A stretch of 64,000 nucleotides of DNA from Oasisia sp. SBJ-2009 (lineage: Eukaryota > Annelida > Polychaeta > Sabellida > Siboglinidae). Of the stretch, positions 41,037 to 54,212 are shown piece by piece. Location: contig OZ024856.1 of assembly GCA_964017155.1 (NCBI GenBank), forward strand, positions 38,003,322 to 38,067,321, given 5' to 3'. The notes under the pieces were generated by a model. The model made no database searches. It saw only the letters and a list, made by a program, of their open reading frames with translations, and was not told where the DNA came from. How positions within the stretch are numbered: position 1 is the stretch's first letter; each line of letters starts with the position of its first letter. Both the position numbers and the translations under genes were made by a program.

Positions 41037-41817
41037 TACATATTTCATATAGGACTTATATTAGTCGTTTTCGTGGTTTTCATGTTGATTTCTTGCACTT
41101 AGTCCAAATCGTCTATTTCGTTTATTTCACAATACTGCAACGTTTGCTAGTAGGACCTTTTTAGATTAAATCCAATATGCTGGTTCCGAATCTGATGTCA
41201 GACATGTTGTAATAGTCGAGGAGTCGTGGGGTTGAACATGGTTTTGTCGGATAAAGTTTTTTCTTTGTTGATTCTGGTAGCCTGGGGCATGGTTAATCAG
41301 AATCAGGAGGATGCCCGGTGATATCTATTGGGCAACTCTAGATATTAACCCCTTTCTATCGGATACACACAAATTCTGAAAAAAAACGGAAACTCATAAA
41401 ACCTCATATCAAATGAACCCAGTTTGCTTTCTCTGATATTTATTAACATACTACTATAGTGCAGAATCAAATATGGATCAACACTGAATGAATTAACCCT
41501 TTTCTAACCATTTTAAGTTAGGGAAATTCCACGATTTCAGGCATGATTTTGCAGAAAATGGTCAATCAACAGTAGGAAAATTCCAGCGTGAAAGAGTCTA
41601 TGTGATATATTTTTTACCTTACTGGCAAACACTCAGAAACACTCAGAAACTTCTCTGTGGGTGTAGTATGGTTTACATGCAATACTTTATGTATAACAAA
41701 CAAACCTAAATTACTACCAAAATCCGTGACGGAGAGGTTAGTCCTGAAACTTGCTGTCAGATTGACAGATTGAAAAAAGCTGTCAATCTGAATGATGCAT
41801 GATGGCTAGTTCAGCGG

Positions 41818-42530
41818 CTACTGTGGTCTAGAGCATCCCACCTTGAAACATGCACAAAACAATGTTCAAGGTAAGCCATTATTCTTACCACTGCATCTCT
41901 TGGTGTTACAGGAGGGTTCAGCTTTGCAGTCACATCTGATCATTTCCAAAATGTAGTTTGGGGCAGGTTTTGTATCGTCTGGTAAACCGATCGGACTCAG
42001 TGATGTGTTGTTTGTGTCCATCGTCCAACCAAATTCTTCTGGTTTCAGCTGCCTAGGGTCAATATTGATAGTACGCCACAACACTGTCTGGAAATGGGCC
42101 CTCTTCACATTTTCTATGAATGCCTCCCTCGTTGGTGGAAGAGAAGCCAAGTTTGGAGAAGACGAATGACCTTTGCCATTCTTTTTCCCCATACAAGAAG
42201 CCTAGTGTGTGACATGTCTGTGCTGTCCTTCATGCCATAACACGCTGAAATAAAACGAGTGGCTTGATCTATCACTTGCTGGAGGGGTGCATCCACATTG
42301 CCAATTGCTGATAAGTTACATCCTTCTTTCAGGTGTTTGATTACTCTGCCTTTGCCAATGCCAAGGTAACATGCCTCTGTGTCGCATCCTGATATAGCAT
42401 GCGCAGGTAGAAGGTTCGTCACAATTTCGTTATGCTTTGCCTGTGCCAACTTGATGTGCAGTATCGCCCTTTCTTTGCTTGGGGATTCCAAAGATTCAAA
42501 GACATGTACTTGCGTCTTGGGGGTATGCAT
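41818..42530 (-). pseudogene. C-terminal part of a nuclease-like/CXC-domain mobile gene, left arm
   Basis: Minus-strand frames read PAHAISGCDTEACYLGIGKG, RVIKHLKEG and, after a frameshift near 42180, KRAHFQTVLW and LPDDTKPAPNYILEMIRCDC. They continue into a cysteine-rich tail (CNTKRCSGKNNGLP, stop, TLFCACFKVGC). The GCDT...GIGK segment resembles the helix-hairpin region of FEN1/XPG-type (PIN-like) nucleases. The tail resembles tesmin/TSO1-like CXC domains. I know this layout from large uncharacterised, multicopy invertebrate proteins. No function is established. The in-frame TGA at 41866-41868 sits where a Cys is expected. Confidence 0.55.
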
Positions 42531-43813
42531 GCTCTGATGAGTTTTGCTGGGGCTGTAGGTTCATTGATGGCTGAAAGCGGGCTATCTGATATCCTTTCCG
42601 AAGTGTTTGGAGGGGTTCCAAAGATGTTGAGTGGTAAGAAGTTCCCACAAAATGTACGTGCCCTTCGGATGATGGCAGAGGAGGTAGTTCGTGGCTTGTT
42701 CATGGATCATCATTTTGAGAATATGAAGACCTGATGAAAGCCTTGGATCAGCTTGCTAGTAAGAGCAGGACAGTGAAACTGTGGGTTGAGATCTTGGTGA
42801 AGCCTGTTTTGCTGATGATGAACGGAACGCGAGGGTGACTGGCTTCTTCACTTAGCTACATTTAAAAAAGATGCTTCCATACTACTTCGCTGCCGGTCAT
42901 GTAAACTATGCACGGTATGGCTTGTACTACTTGCGTTCCATGGAGAAACTTCCCCCTCACGTAGAAAGACTTTTTCTAAAGGGGCAACATGTGAGACGAC
43001 ACATTCAGGGCATATGGAATGGTCTGTGGAGCGACCAGTTCATAGAATCCACCTTTATGAGGTATGACCACAGTGTTGGCGGAATAATAGGAATCATGCT
43101 AAAGTCGAAAGCATTGAAGATATGGGTGCTAAGCCGTCATATCTGCTGCAAGATAGAGTCTGACATGGGGGAGATGGACGAGGAGGAGACAGGTGCCACC
43201 AGGGTTCAATTGTATCACAAAGAAGAGGCCAAGGCAAGAATACAAGCGGATGAGAAGGACAAAGCTGGACTCCGTCGCAAACTTGACTATTGCGTAGATT
43301 CTACGGAGTCGAAGGAGCATCCAGAAGGCAGCATTGTGAACATTGTTAGCGGGAAGCTAGCCCCAGCATCTGTCAATGTAGAAAATGCTGTGATGATCGG
43401 AGAGACTATGTTGGAAGATTACGAGAAGACATGGCCGGAAGGATTCAACAGCACCATCTCCAAGGAAGTGGAGACAATGGCGGCATCATGCAAATTTGTA
43501 AAGATTGGTGACTCTAAAGTCTACGATTTGAATGCAATCTACTCAAGGGTCATTGCATTGTTATCTAGTGATCGGGAGGTCGACGTGAATGATGTATTTG
43601 GTTGGAAGATGGACACATACAACACATCACTGAGTCCGATCGGTTTACCAGACGACACAAAACCTGCCCCAGACTACATTTTTTGAAATGATCAGATGTG
43701 ACTGCAAAGCTGAACCCCCCTGTAACACCAAGAGATGCAGCTGTAAGAATAATGGCTTACCTTGAACAATGTTTTGTGCATGTTTCAAGGTGGGATGCTC
43801 TAGACCACAGTAG
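42465..43813 (+). pseudogene. Central and terminal parts of the same mobile gene, right arm
   Basis: Plus-strand frames read RFKDMYLRLGGMHALMSFAG, MLSGKKFPQNVRALRMMAEE, EDLMKALDQLASKSRTVKLW, GDWLLHLATFKK, then MLPYYFAAGHVNYARYGLYY, FIESTFMRY and VGGIIGIMLKSKALKIW. After a long middle, the frame joins LPDDTKPAPDYIF / EMIRCDCKAEPPCNTKRCSC. Breaks are a frameshift near 42730, a 1-base slip near 42870 and another near 43685. The final TGA at 43763-43765 is at the same cysteine position as in the left arm; reading on gives TMFCACFKVGCSRPQ and a TAG at 43811. The ADxVNYARY-type centre and CXC tail identify the same family as the left-arm gene. Confidence 0.6.
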
Positions 43814-44754
43814 CCGCTGAACTAGCCATCATGCATTATTCAGATTATCAGCGTTTTTCAATCTGTCAATCTGACAGCACGTTTCAGGACTAACCTATCC
43901 GTCAAGAATTTTGGCAGTAATTTAGGTTTGTTTGTTATACATATAAAGTATTGAATGTAAACCATACTACACCCACAGAGAAGTTTCTGAGTGTTTGCCA
44001 GTAAGGTTAAAAACATATCACATAGACTCTTTCAAGCTGGAATTTTCCTACTGTTGATTGACCATTTTCTGCAAAATCAAGCCTGATATCGTGGAATTTC
44101 CCTAACTTAAAATGGCTAGAAAAGGGTTAATTCATTCAGTGTTGATCCATATTTGATTCTGCACTATTATGTTAATAAATATCAGAGAAAGCAAACTGGG
44201 TTCATTTGATATGAGTTTTTTACCATGAAAATATGGGAGTTTCCGTTTTTTCTTCTTCAGAATTTGAGTGTATCCGATAGAAAGGGGTTAATATCTAGAG
44301 TTGCCCAATAGATATCACCGGGCACCCTCCTGATTCTGATTAACCATGCCCCCGGCTATCAGAATCAACAGAGAAATAAACTTTATCCGACAAAACCAGG
44401 TTCACTAAAATATAGGGCTCCTGGACTATAACATACACCTACATAGGTGACGGTCTACACACCCACGATGTGTCCATTTTAGCTCCCTGAATTTAACAGT
44501 ATCCTACTTAATTCATCTCTCGGGCTGAGACTACTGGTGGACTTTTTCCCGTCGAGCTGACCACATTTGCCTCTGTAAGGATGGGGTTTCAAACTGTTCG
44601 CACCCAACACCCCCTCCCAGCCTATGAGCCTGAACACCCCCTCCCCAGCATGCATACGGGTTTGTCATTCCTGTCCGTACACACGCAGTCAGGTGGATGC
44701 AGGATGTCCAAGGTCAGACGACGTCAACTCATTTGTCGTTAGTTCTTACACTAC

Positions 44755-44940
44755 TCGAGTGCAGGGATGCGCGGTGCAGTCATGTCGCATCCACCTCGCG
44801 TGGTGCCGAGCGCTGTTAGTTCAACACCCGAGCCGCACCGCCATCACCCTTGCTGTCATCATTACGGACAGGAAGGATAGCAAGCGCCCCCTCAGACATC
44901 CTCAGTGCCAGCTTAGAACAGTTGTTTTACTCTGATATTC
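44755..44940 (+). mobile_element. Copy B-specific insertion, possibly a tRNA-derived SINE
   Basis: Sequence after TTCTTACACTA in copy A (20048) continues directly with a TTATTCAGTG-like stretch. In copy B about 185 bases intervene. They contain TTAGTTCAACACCCGAG, which resembles a pol III B box, but no clear A box or tail. Class assignment is tentative. Confidence 0.35.
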
Positions 44941-45902
44941 TGAATATGGGTGACTAATAGAGTGAGACCACATAAAGCCATTACATTCCAGTAATAATAT
45001 CTACAAACTAGACAGTTATTAATATCGTGTTGCCAATTGTTGAAAACACAAAGAACTACTTAAAGAGTTTGAGGTGCTGTAGACTAATTTGCAAAAGATT
45101 TTGCTTCAAAGTGTGCTATGTTAGGCCCACTAGATATTGTGAGACATCAAAAGTGTACTATTTGTTTATAGAATGCTGCACAGTTTGTAACAGAAAAGGA
45201 TAATGTTGATTTATTTGTAGCGAAACGTAACATTCTTTCGTATTTCCCCCCTGATTGTACGAACTTTTAAAAACAAAATTGCTGTTTGCTATTTTAGAAG
45301 GCTCTGTTAAACATATGCTTGTTTAAGAGCAACACTTCTACATGGGATATTATATTAGTAATATTTTTCCATTCGAGAGTCTTCCGCCCCGACGCTGATT
45401 CCAATAGATTTTTTTTATTAAATAAATCTGTATTTGCCATATCAATCAATCGTCATTTTAAAAACAGTTTGTCGTTTTATCAATGAAATTACACTTCCAT
45501 GACTTTTCATTGATAGAAACTACATTCTTTTTTACACACGTTCCAACAATTTCTAAGAAGCTATGGGGTGTGGCAATAACCTATGTGGCAGGATGACACT
45601 GGGGACAGGCGGCATGTCTCGAAAATTGGGCAGGTGAAAGTGCTGGGGAAATACCTCCAATTTGTTAAACAAAAAGCGTTTTCTGATGGAGAACAACGCT
45701 ATCTGTGGCCAGTAAATAGACCACTAGACACCATTATCCAGCCTTTGTTAACATAGGCAAACAAAGCACGGCGTTAGCAGCAGCTTATTTGGGATGTGTG
45801 GACGCCCTTTGAGCTTGTTTACCCTTGGGTAGTGTTGACAGTAGGCCCCAGCTGCGTGATCACAAGTAGTGCACTCCTGCAGTAGTCTCCACACGCATTA
45901 CG

Positions 45903-47097
45903 ATGGCCGCCTCAAAACGAATGGTCTGTCTTGACGACTTTGAAAAATACGCCTTCGAAAACATCCAGAGAAATGCTTTGGATTATTACAGAAGCGGCGC
46001 CAACAACGAAACGACGCTGAGAGACAACGTGGACGCGTTTAGAAGGCAAGTCTGTGACCCGTAGAGAGGTGACGTCATCACAGGTCGTCGGGTAGTGGTC
46101 GTGAAAGAAACTTGTATTAATTTAGCGCTCTTGCCGGCGTCAACACAAAATTTTAGTTTTTTTTTAAATTAACCTTGCCTTATGACAGCTGTTTCTGTTT
46201 TGCAAGTGCATATATTTTCTGTAATGACTGTATTGCTAGACTATAAGCCTTTTGTCATGGTATTGTATGTATGTATGTATGTATGTATGTATGTATGTAT
46301 GTATGTATGTATGTATGTATGTATGTATGTATGTATGTATGTATGTATGTGTATGTATGTACGTATGTACGTATGTACGTACGTACATATGTATGCATGT
46401 ATGCATGTATACATATATACATGTATGTGTATGTATGTATAAATGTGTCTGTGTGTATATGCGTGCGTGCATGTGTGCGTGCATGCGTGCGTGCGTGTAC
46501 ATATGTGTGTGTGTGTTTGTGTGTGGGCGGGCGCGCGTGTGTGTACATATTATGTCACTACATTTGATTCAAACTGATGACTGCACGGATTTAAACTATT
46601 GTCATTATTGTGCACATTGATGTATATGCCTGCCTACATTGACCTACTTATTTGTATAGGCCTAATTAGTGTAGAAAAGAAGAAGAAAAAAGCTATACGG
46701 TCGTTACAGTTACGACCACGACAAACCCTGCTGGAAGAGATATACAGTACTGCTAATATTAATCGTCATGAGTGGTTCCTGGTTACCTTTACACTGATAA
46801 TATTGACCACTACTTCACTTTTGACCTTTTACGCGACGTCTCTAGAGGCCACTCCTTTACTCCAGACGGTACTTCTCTTATGTAACACGTGACCACAGGG
46901 ACGTCAAAGTAGGTGGAGTAGGGCTAGATCACGTACCGTAGTAGGACAAGATATTCTCGAACATCTTTGACATTTACTAAACACATTCACGGGTATTTGC
47001 AATACTTTTGCATATTTTGCACATATATATATATATATATATATATGTATAAAAGTATATATATATATATATACATATACATGTATATATATATGTG

Positions 47098-47162
<65 letters not shown>

Positions 47163-50100
47163 GTGAGAAAACAAAGGAATTTTCCCTTTTTTTAATATAG
47201 GTAGCTGTTTTGTCAAAATGATACCCACTAATATTTTTCTGTATTCTTTCTCTGTTCCTGGTTCCCAAGGCACGTCTCACCCCTCCAACATGGCCGTTGC
47301 ATGGCAACACATCAATCATTTTTTGCAAGAAATGTATTGACATGCATGGGAATACCCCTTCTGGAATACCCATTCTGGAAAGTATTGACTTTCGAAATTC
47401 AGCGGCCCACAACAGTACCTCTTGAAGCTTTCAAAAACTTTCATTTGCGCCTGACTTCACTCACATCAACGTCAACACAAATCCACAGTTTCAACGCAAA
47501 CAAACGTACAACTACAAATTATCCTCAACTGTATTGTAAGAAAAAATAAGAAGACTAGTGTTTTATTTGATCCTTTTGAAGTTATATATCAAAGTATAAG
47601 TAACACTTTTTGAAAATAAGTATAAAAGGTAGGCGTTATCGGGTCCTTTAAGGTTGTTGTTCATAATCCATATTGAGGAGCTACCTTTTAATAAAATATT
47701 GTTGGTTAAACAAATTACATTCTTCTAGAGAAGGCATACATTTTGTTCTTACAGTATGCATGTCGTGCAGATAGAGGTAAACGTGGGGTAATTGTTTATT
47801 CAGGTATCAGCTTCGGCCGCGATGTCTTCGCGATGTGTCACGACGCGACCTCAGCACGACTGTGCTCGGACACAAGATCGCCTTCCCAGTGTGCATCGCG
47901 TCGACCGCCATGCACCGAATGGCACATCCGGACGGTGAAGTGGCCACAGCTCAGGGTAGGAGACCGCACGCATGCACGCACGCATGTACGCACGCATGTA
48001 TGAGGCATAATTAGGTTTTCCCTGACTTGGCTGAATAATACATCATTACGTTGACACACGTAGCAAATATTTCAATACAAACCAATCGGCAGTGAGAGCC
48101 AACTAAAATATGGCTATTATTATGTGTTTTTAAATCTGACGTAAATAATGACCCATAAACCACCATTTGCAGGAGCCAAGGCAATGGGTGTGGCATTTAC
48201 TCTGAGTACCATAGCAACCAGCAGCATCGAAGAAATCGCCGAGGGGGCTGCCGGCGGCCTGCACTTCTTCCAAGTAGGTCGTCGGTCATTCATGTCTTGG
48301 TGTGCTCTCAAATAACCAACCGCAGACACAACATTTCACAAGATTTCACAAGATTACCACCTAGAGAATCAACTCTAGATGACAGCTGGACTAGGAAGTC
48401 CTTTGGCTTATCGAGAGTCCAATCTATCTATCTAAATGCATCCCACCCTTCTTAGGTATATGTCGATTTTATTTTTAAATATATTAACATTGCTTGCACC
48501 TGATCAGCTGATAGTCTGTTCCATTCATTTAGTGTTCTTTGTGAAAATTAGAATTTTCTAATATCTAGTCTACACTGCTTCTTTGCTAATGTAACTCCAT
48601 GTCCTCTAGTCCTTCTCTCTTCTTTAATCGAGCAAAAAATATTCTGTCAATATTTTCGTACCCATTCAATATTTTAAATACTTCTGATCTCCTAAATGAG
48701 GCATACACGGAAGTATATTAAATTAACAAAGAAAGCAGTGACATTTTTCGAAATTCCAGTTCTCTTCTAACACACTACGTCAACACTAATTCCGGAATTT
48801 ACATCGGGGTTTCGATGTAATTACCACAAAGTCTGACTACGTATCGTGTCGATCAGGTGTACATCTTCCGAGAGCGGGCCGTGACGCTGTCACTTCTGCG
48901 TCGCGCCGAGAAGAGCGGCTACAAGGCCCTCATTCTCACTGTGGACACACCGCTCGCTGGCAAGCGTCTCGCGGATGACCGGAACCAGTTCTCTTTGCCG
49001 CCGCAGTACAGGTGGGCGTCGGTCAGTCCCCGTGAGCTGAGTCTAACACATGCACCTACTTTACAACCACCTGAAACTGTATTTATGTAAAAAAATAGCC
49101 AAGAAGATGTAATATGCTTTCGAAAAATGTTAGCGTTCCCGCTCGCAGTCGATCGTCAGCGATTCTCTTCCCTCATAGTAAGATGTATATTAATTACTGG
49201 TGTGTTATTGCTGTATAGAAACCAGTTGAAATGATGGCTGTCGTGAGAACACAGATTGAGGAGAGATTGCTTTTTCCATCGAAATTCGTATCAATCCTTT
49301 GCTCTGGTGATGTGTTTGTCCTACATACGTACATACGTACGTACGCACGCATGTACGTAGACACGCACTTACGTACATACGCACACGCGCACACTCTCCT
49401 TGCGCTTTCAGTATGGCCAACTTCTCGCGTGGACTCTCCTTGCACTTTCAGTATGGCCAACTTCTCGCGTGGAATCTCCTTGCACTTTCAGCATGGCCAA
49501 CTTCTCGCGTGGACTCTCCTTGCACTTTCAGTATGGCCAACTTCTCGCGTGGAATCTCCTTGCACTTTCAGCATGGCCAACTTCTCGCGTGGACTCTCCT
49601 TGCACTTTCAGTATGGCCAACTTCTCGCGTGTAATCTCCTTGCACTTTCAGTATGGCCAACTTCTAGCGTGGAATCTCCTTGCACTTTCAGTATGGCCAA
49701 CTTCTCGCGTGGACTCTCCTTGCACTTTCAGTATGGCCAACTTCTCGCGTGGAATCTCCTTGCACTTTCAGCATGGCCTACGTCTCGCGTGTAATCTCCT
49801 TGCACTTTCAGTATGGCCAACTTCTCGCGTGTAATCTCCTTGCACTTTCAGTATGGCCAACTTCTCGAAGACATCGAACAGCGGAACTCGGATGAACAAA
49901 TCCGAGAAACAATCAGGGCTGAACGAGTACGTCAACTCGTTCTTCGACCAGTCGTTGACCTGGGCTGACGTCAAATGGCTCAAGACTGTCACCGATTTAC
50001 CCGTGGTCGTCAAGGGGGTCCTTACCGGTGAGTGACTGTCGCACGAGGTCATCTCTGTCACATTTGGTCGTTGGACAGTTAGTTGCTATTGTTTAATTGT

Positions 50101-53100
50101 CTCGCTTTAATCTTTTTGGCTTATCGGTCCACAGGAGTCTGTTGGACAAGATCGTATCCAGCGAGTCACGTCATAAACGATATTTTAAATCACTCCAGAC
50201 CTCAACCAGTGTGTCTAATAATGAGGTCATGTTGACACGATCAGACAAGACTGTTTGATTATATGGTGACATGATCAATGTGTGGGAAGCTTCACTGACA
50301 TATCATTGGCCATTTCTCTTAGCTGACGTTTGCAACGATGATTGTATAGGCCTAATCAATAATTCGGGAAACTAGGAGCACAGTTACGTGTTTCCTCACA
50401 CTATCTTCAATTTAGTATTATGAGTCCCCGATACCCAGCTTTGTCTCCCTTCGTCTCCCTGCTCCCACTATGTCTTCTTCCGGCCAGTCGCCGAAGTCCT
50501 GCTCCCATCTGACCCTTGGTCTTCCCCTTCCTCTATTTCCCTCTACTTTACCCTCTAAGATTGTTTTATTTATGGAATCGTGTCTGTTGATGTGGACAAA
50601 ACGTCCTATAAGTTTTAGTTCCTTGACTCTGTTCACTAATTGGCAATTACTGATGCTTAATTTTTTAAATTATGTTCAATATTATTACATGACTAAAATA
50701 TGTTTTATTTGAAGTATCTTGTGAGACTAAAGGCAGCGGTTGACGTGTGGCGAAATATCTTGTGAGATTGTAGGCAGCGGTTGACGTCTGCTGAAGTATC
50801 TTGTGAGAATAGAGGCAGCAGTTGACGTGTGCTGAAGTATCTTGTGAGATTGTAGGCAGCGGTTGACGTCTGCTGAAGTATCTTGTGAGATTGTAGGCAA
50901 CGGTTGACGTGTGTTGAAGTATCTTGTGAGACTGGAGGCAGCGGTTGACGTGTGCTGAAGTATTTTGTGAGACTGGAGTCAGTGGTTGACCTCTGTTGAA
51001 GTATCATGTGAGATTGGAGGCATCTGTTGATGTGTGTTGAAATATCTTGTGAGATTGCAGGCAGCGGTTGACGTGTGTTGAAATATCTTGTAAGCCTGTA
51101 GACAGCGGTTGACGTTTGTTGAAGTATATTGTGAGACTGTAGGCAGCAGTTGACGTGTGTTGAAATATATTGTGAGACTGGAGGCAGTGGTTGACGTGCG
51201 TTGAAGTATCTTGTAAGACTGGAGGCAGTGGTTGACGTGTGTTGAAGTATCTTGTGAGACTGGAGGCAACGGTTGACGTGTGTTGAAGTATCTTGTGAGA
51301 CTGGAGGCAGCGGTTGATGTGTGTCGAAGTATCTTCTGAGACTGAAGGCAGCGGTTGATGTGTGTTGAAGTATATTGTGAGACTGAAAGCACCAGTTGAC
51401 TGTGTTGAAGTATCTTGTGAGACTGGAGGCAACGGTTGACGTGTGTTGAAGTATCTTGTGAGACTGGAGGCAGCGGTTGACGTGTGTTGAAGTATCTTGT
51501 AAGACTGGAGGCAGTGGTTGACGTGTGTTGAAGTATCTTGTGAAACTGTAGGCAATGGTTGACGTGTGTTGAAGTTGAAGTATCTTGTGAGACTGGAGGC
51601 AGTGGTTGACGTGTGTTGAAGTATCTTGTGAGACTGTTGGCAGCGATTGACGTGTGTTGAAGTATCTTGTGAGACTGGAGGCAGCGGTTGATGTGTGTCG
51701 AAGTATCTTCTGAGACTGAAGGCAGCGGTTGATGTGTGTTGAAGTATATTGTGAGACTGAAAGCACCAGTTGACTGTGTTGAAGTATCTTGTGAGACTGG
51801 AGGCAACGGTTGACGTGTGTTGAAGTATCTTGTGAGACTGGAGGCAACGGTTGACGTGTGTTGAAGTATCTTGTGAGACTGGAGGCAGCGGTTGATGTGT
51901 GTCGAAGTATCTTCTGAGACTGAAGGCAGCGGTTGATGTGTGTTGAAGTATATTGTGAGACTGAAAGCACCAGTTGACTGTGTTGAAGTATCTTGTGAGA
52001 CTGGAGGCAACGGTTGACGTGTGTTGAAGTATCTTGTGAGACTGGAGGCAGCGGTTGACGTGTGTTGAAGTAACTTGTAAGACTGTAAGCAGCGGTTGAC
52101 GTGTGTTGAAGTATCTTGTGATAATGTAGGCAACGGTTGACGTCTGTTGAAGTATCATGTGAGACTGGAGGCACCGGTTGACATGTGTTGAAGTTGAAGT
52201 ATCTTGTGATACGTGTGGGGTTTGCTTACTGCTTACTTTGAGTGACACGTGTGGACGTTTCCCTTGGACTTGTTCTGGACTGTATACATTTATGACACTA
52301 ACTCATTTAAAAAAATAACTTTATTATTATTATTGTATATACCTTTTTAGAAACTTTACTTTACACCGTTTTTATTACTACGTTATTTAATGGTAATTAT
52401 TTTATTTTTTATTGTTTGGGTCTAAAAAGATCGCTTTATTGGCAATAATGGTATTGTTTTAAGATTATGTTTTATGTGTAAAAGCGCCATGAGCGCCACG
52501 ACGTGGCGGATACCCGGCGATATACAAATTACTATTATTATTATTTTTATTGTAGCCGAGGACGCCCGGGAGGCGGTCGACAGCGGCGTGGACGGTATCG
52601 TCGTGTCGAACCACGGCGGCAGACAACTCGACGGCGTCCCCGCCACGGTACTCTGTCTCCTCGCTGTCTTCACGCGTTTCGTTCGGGGCACGTTTACACG
52701 AGCGAGTGACTGTACAACCTCGCTCGCCCAGTCCGACGCCTTGTTCCTGTTTTCCCTATAAACAACGCGGACGGCCTGTCGGGCGAGGACACGTCATGTG
52801 CGCCTAGAATCGAACAATTAATTGCTCGTGTAAACCTGTTCTGTTCCTGTTTTGAAGTACTGGGAAATGTAGGAACATTGCTGTTTGTAGTCGTTTGAGA
52901 TTGCACAGTCAATGAGCAATACTTCTATTGTTTTTGTTTGGTAGCATTTACAAATCTGATCAATATAAATGCTATGTTTCACCGATAGATTCAACCACTG
53001 TTGTTATTGTGTTATTATTATTAACATTTGTACACCGTCATACGTCTAGGCCCAGCCCATTCATAAGCTAATACAAAACGCATTGTGGGGCGCAGTGGCT

Positions 53101-54180
53101 CAGTGAATAGAGCATCGGACTCTCAAGCGAGAGAGGTCCTGGTTCAAGTCATGTGCAGCCGTATCTAAACATGGACAAATTCGTTCATTGTATGTTGAAA
53201 CAATTCGCCATGGTTATATATAGTAGTTGCTACTTGTATACGGATATTCTTTGCGCATTAATTTTAGCGTGGCGGAATGCTTTCTAGAGGAGCTGAAATG
53301 ACTTCGATTGAACAGGTCTGCCAGGGAGTAAAGGCAAAACGCTCTGAGTAGTCCTCACGATCGGATAGTGCGGTGTATAAGAACTTACCTTTGCTTTTTA
53401 GTATAACACATACATAGGGTGGGAAGACATGTATATGTTGCCTGTACTGTTCCAGGTTATGTGGGTCCACTCAAATGTCTCGACATGTCTGTTACAGCTG
53501 GACGCGCTGGGCGAGGTGGTCGACGCAGTGGCCGGCCGCTGTGAGGTCTACCTCGACGGCGGCGTCAGACTCGGCACGGACGTCCTCAAGGCTCTCGCCC
53601 TCGGAGCCCGGGCTGTGTTCATCGGGCGACCCGCCATCTACGGCGTCGCCTACAACGTAACTACGTCACGGACCAGAGAGCTGATTCACGCCAGTCCACG
53701 CCATTTTTTAACTGGCGGGGCCCTCACACGGATGGAACCAATTTGTTTTATATAAATACAATACGTGTTCAAACTATGCATGTCTATGCTATGGATATCA
53801 AGAGTATTTTTTAGGGAAAGTTTTTTTCAAGCGAAAGTTATAGATATTTGCGCAACAAGTTATTCTTTGTTCATCCCGTTGTTAGTGGTTCCATCCGTGT
53901 GAGGCCGCTGATCAGTTTGCAAAATGGTTCCTCCTTGTTAAATGCCATAGTACCCCAGCTCCTTTCCAGTAGCTCTGAATATTTCTGAATACTGTTGAGC
54001 ATCTGTACGTTAAAACGATCATTGACTTACTACTAAACATACTGCTTCTTAATATGGCTACTGGCTTAGGATTTCTACAGTTTTCTCTTCGAATCTGTGA
54101 TAGAGACATTTTCGACATCGTAAAAAACATTTATGTCCTGCTAAACTAACCCAAGTGCTATCGATTAGCACTACGTTTAT

Positions 54181-54212
<32 letters not shown>

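Larger units (their letters stand above)
41233..44405. mobile_element. 3.2 kb palindromic element with ~800-bp inverted arms
   Basis: The left arm (41233-42034) and right arm (43597-44405) are inverse complements with modest divergence. Examples are GGTTTTGTCGGATAAAG versus CTTTATCCGACAAAACC at the tips and CAGACGACACAAAACCTGCC versus 41963-41982. The arms include the 3' end of a coding region, so both ends carry the same outward-reading C-terminus. Between them lie two non-overlapping parts of that gene in opposite orientation. The element ends about 30 bases before copy B of the segmental duplication begins. Confidence 0.8.

Noticed and set aside
50705..52248. 489-codon minus-strand frame with [24 protein letters not shown] repeats
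   Set aside because: A 41-base stop-free intronic unit read through three frames. Three parallel overlapping frames give equally long products.
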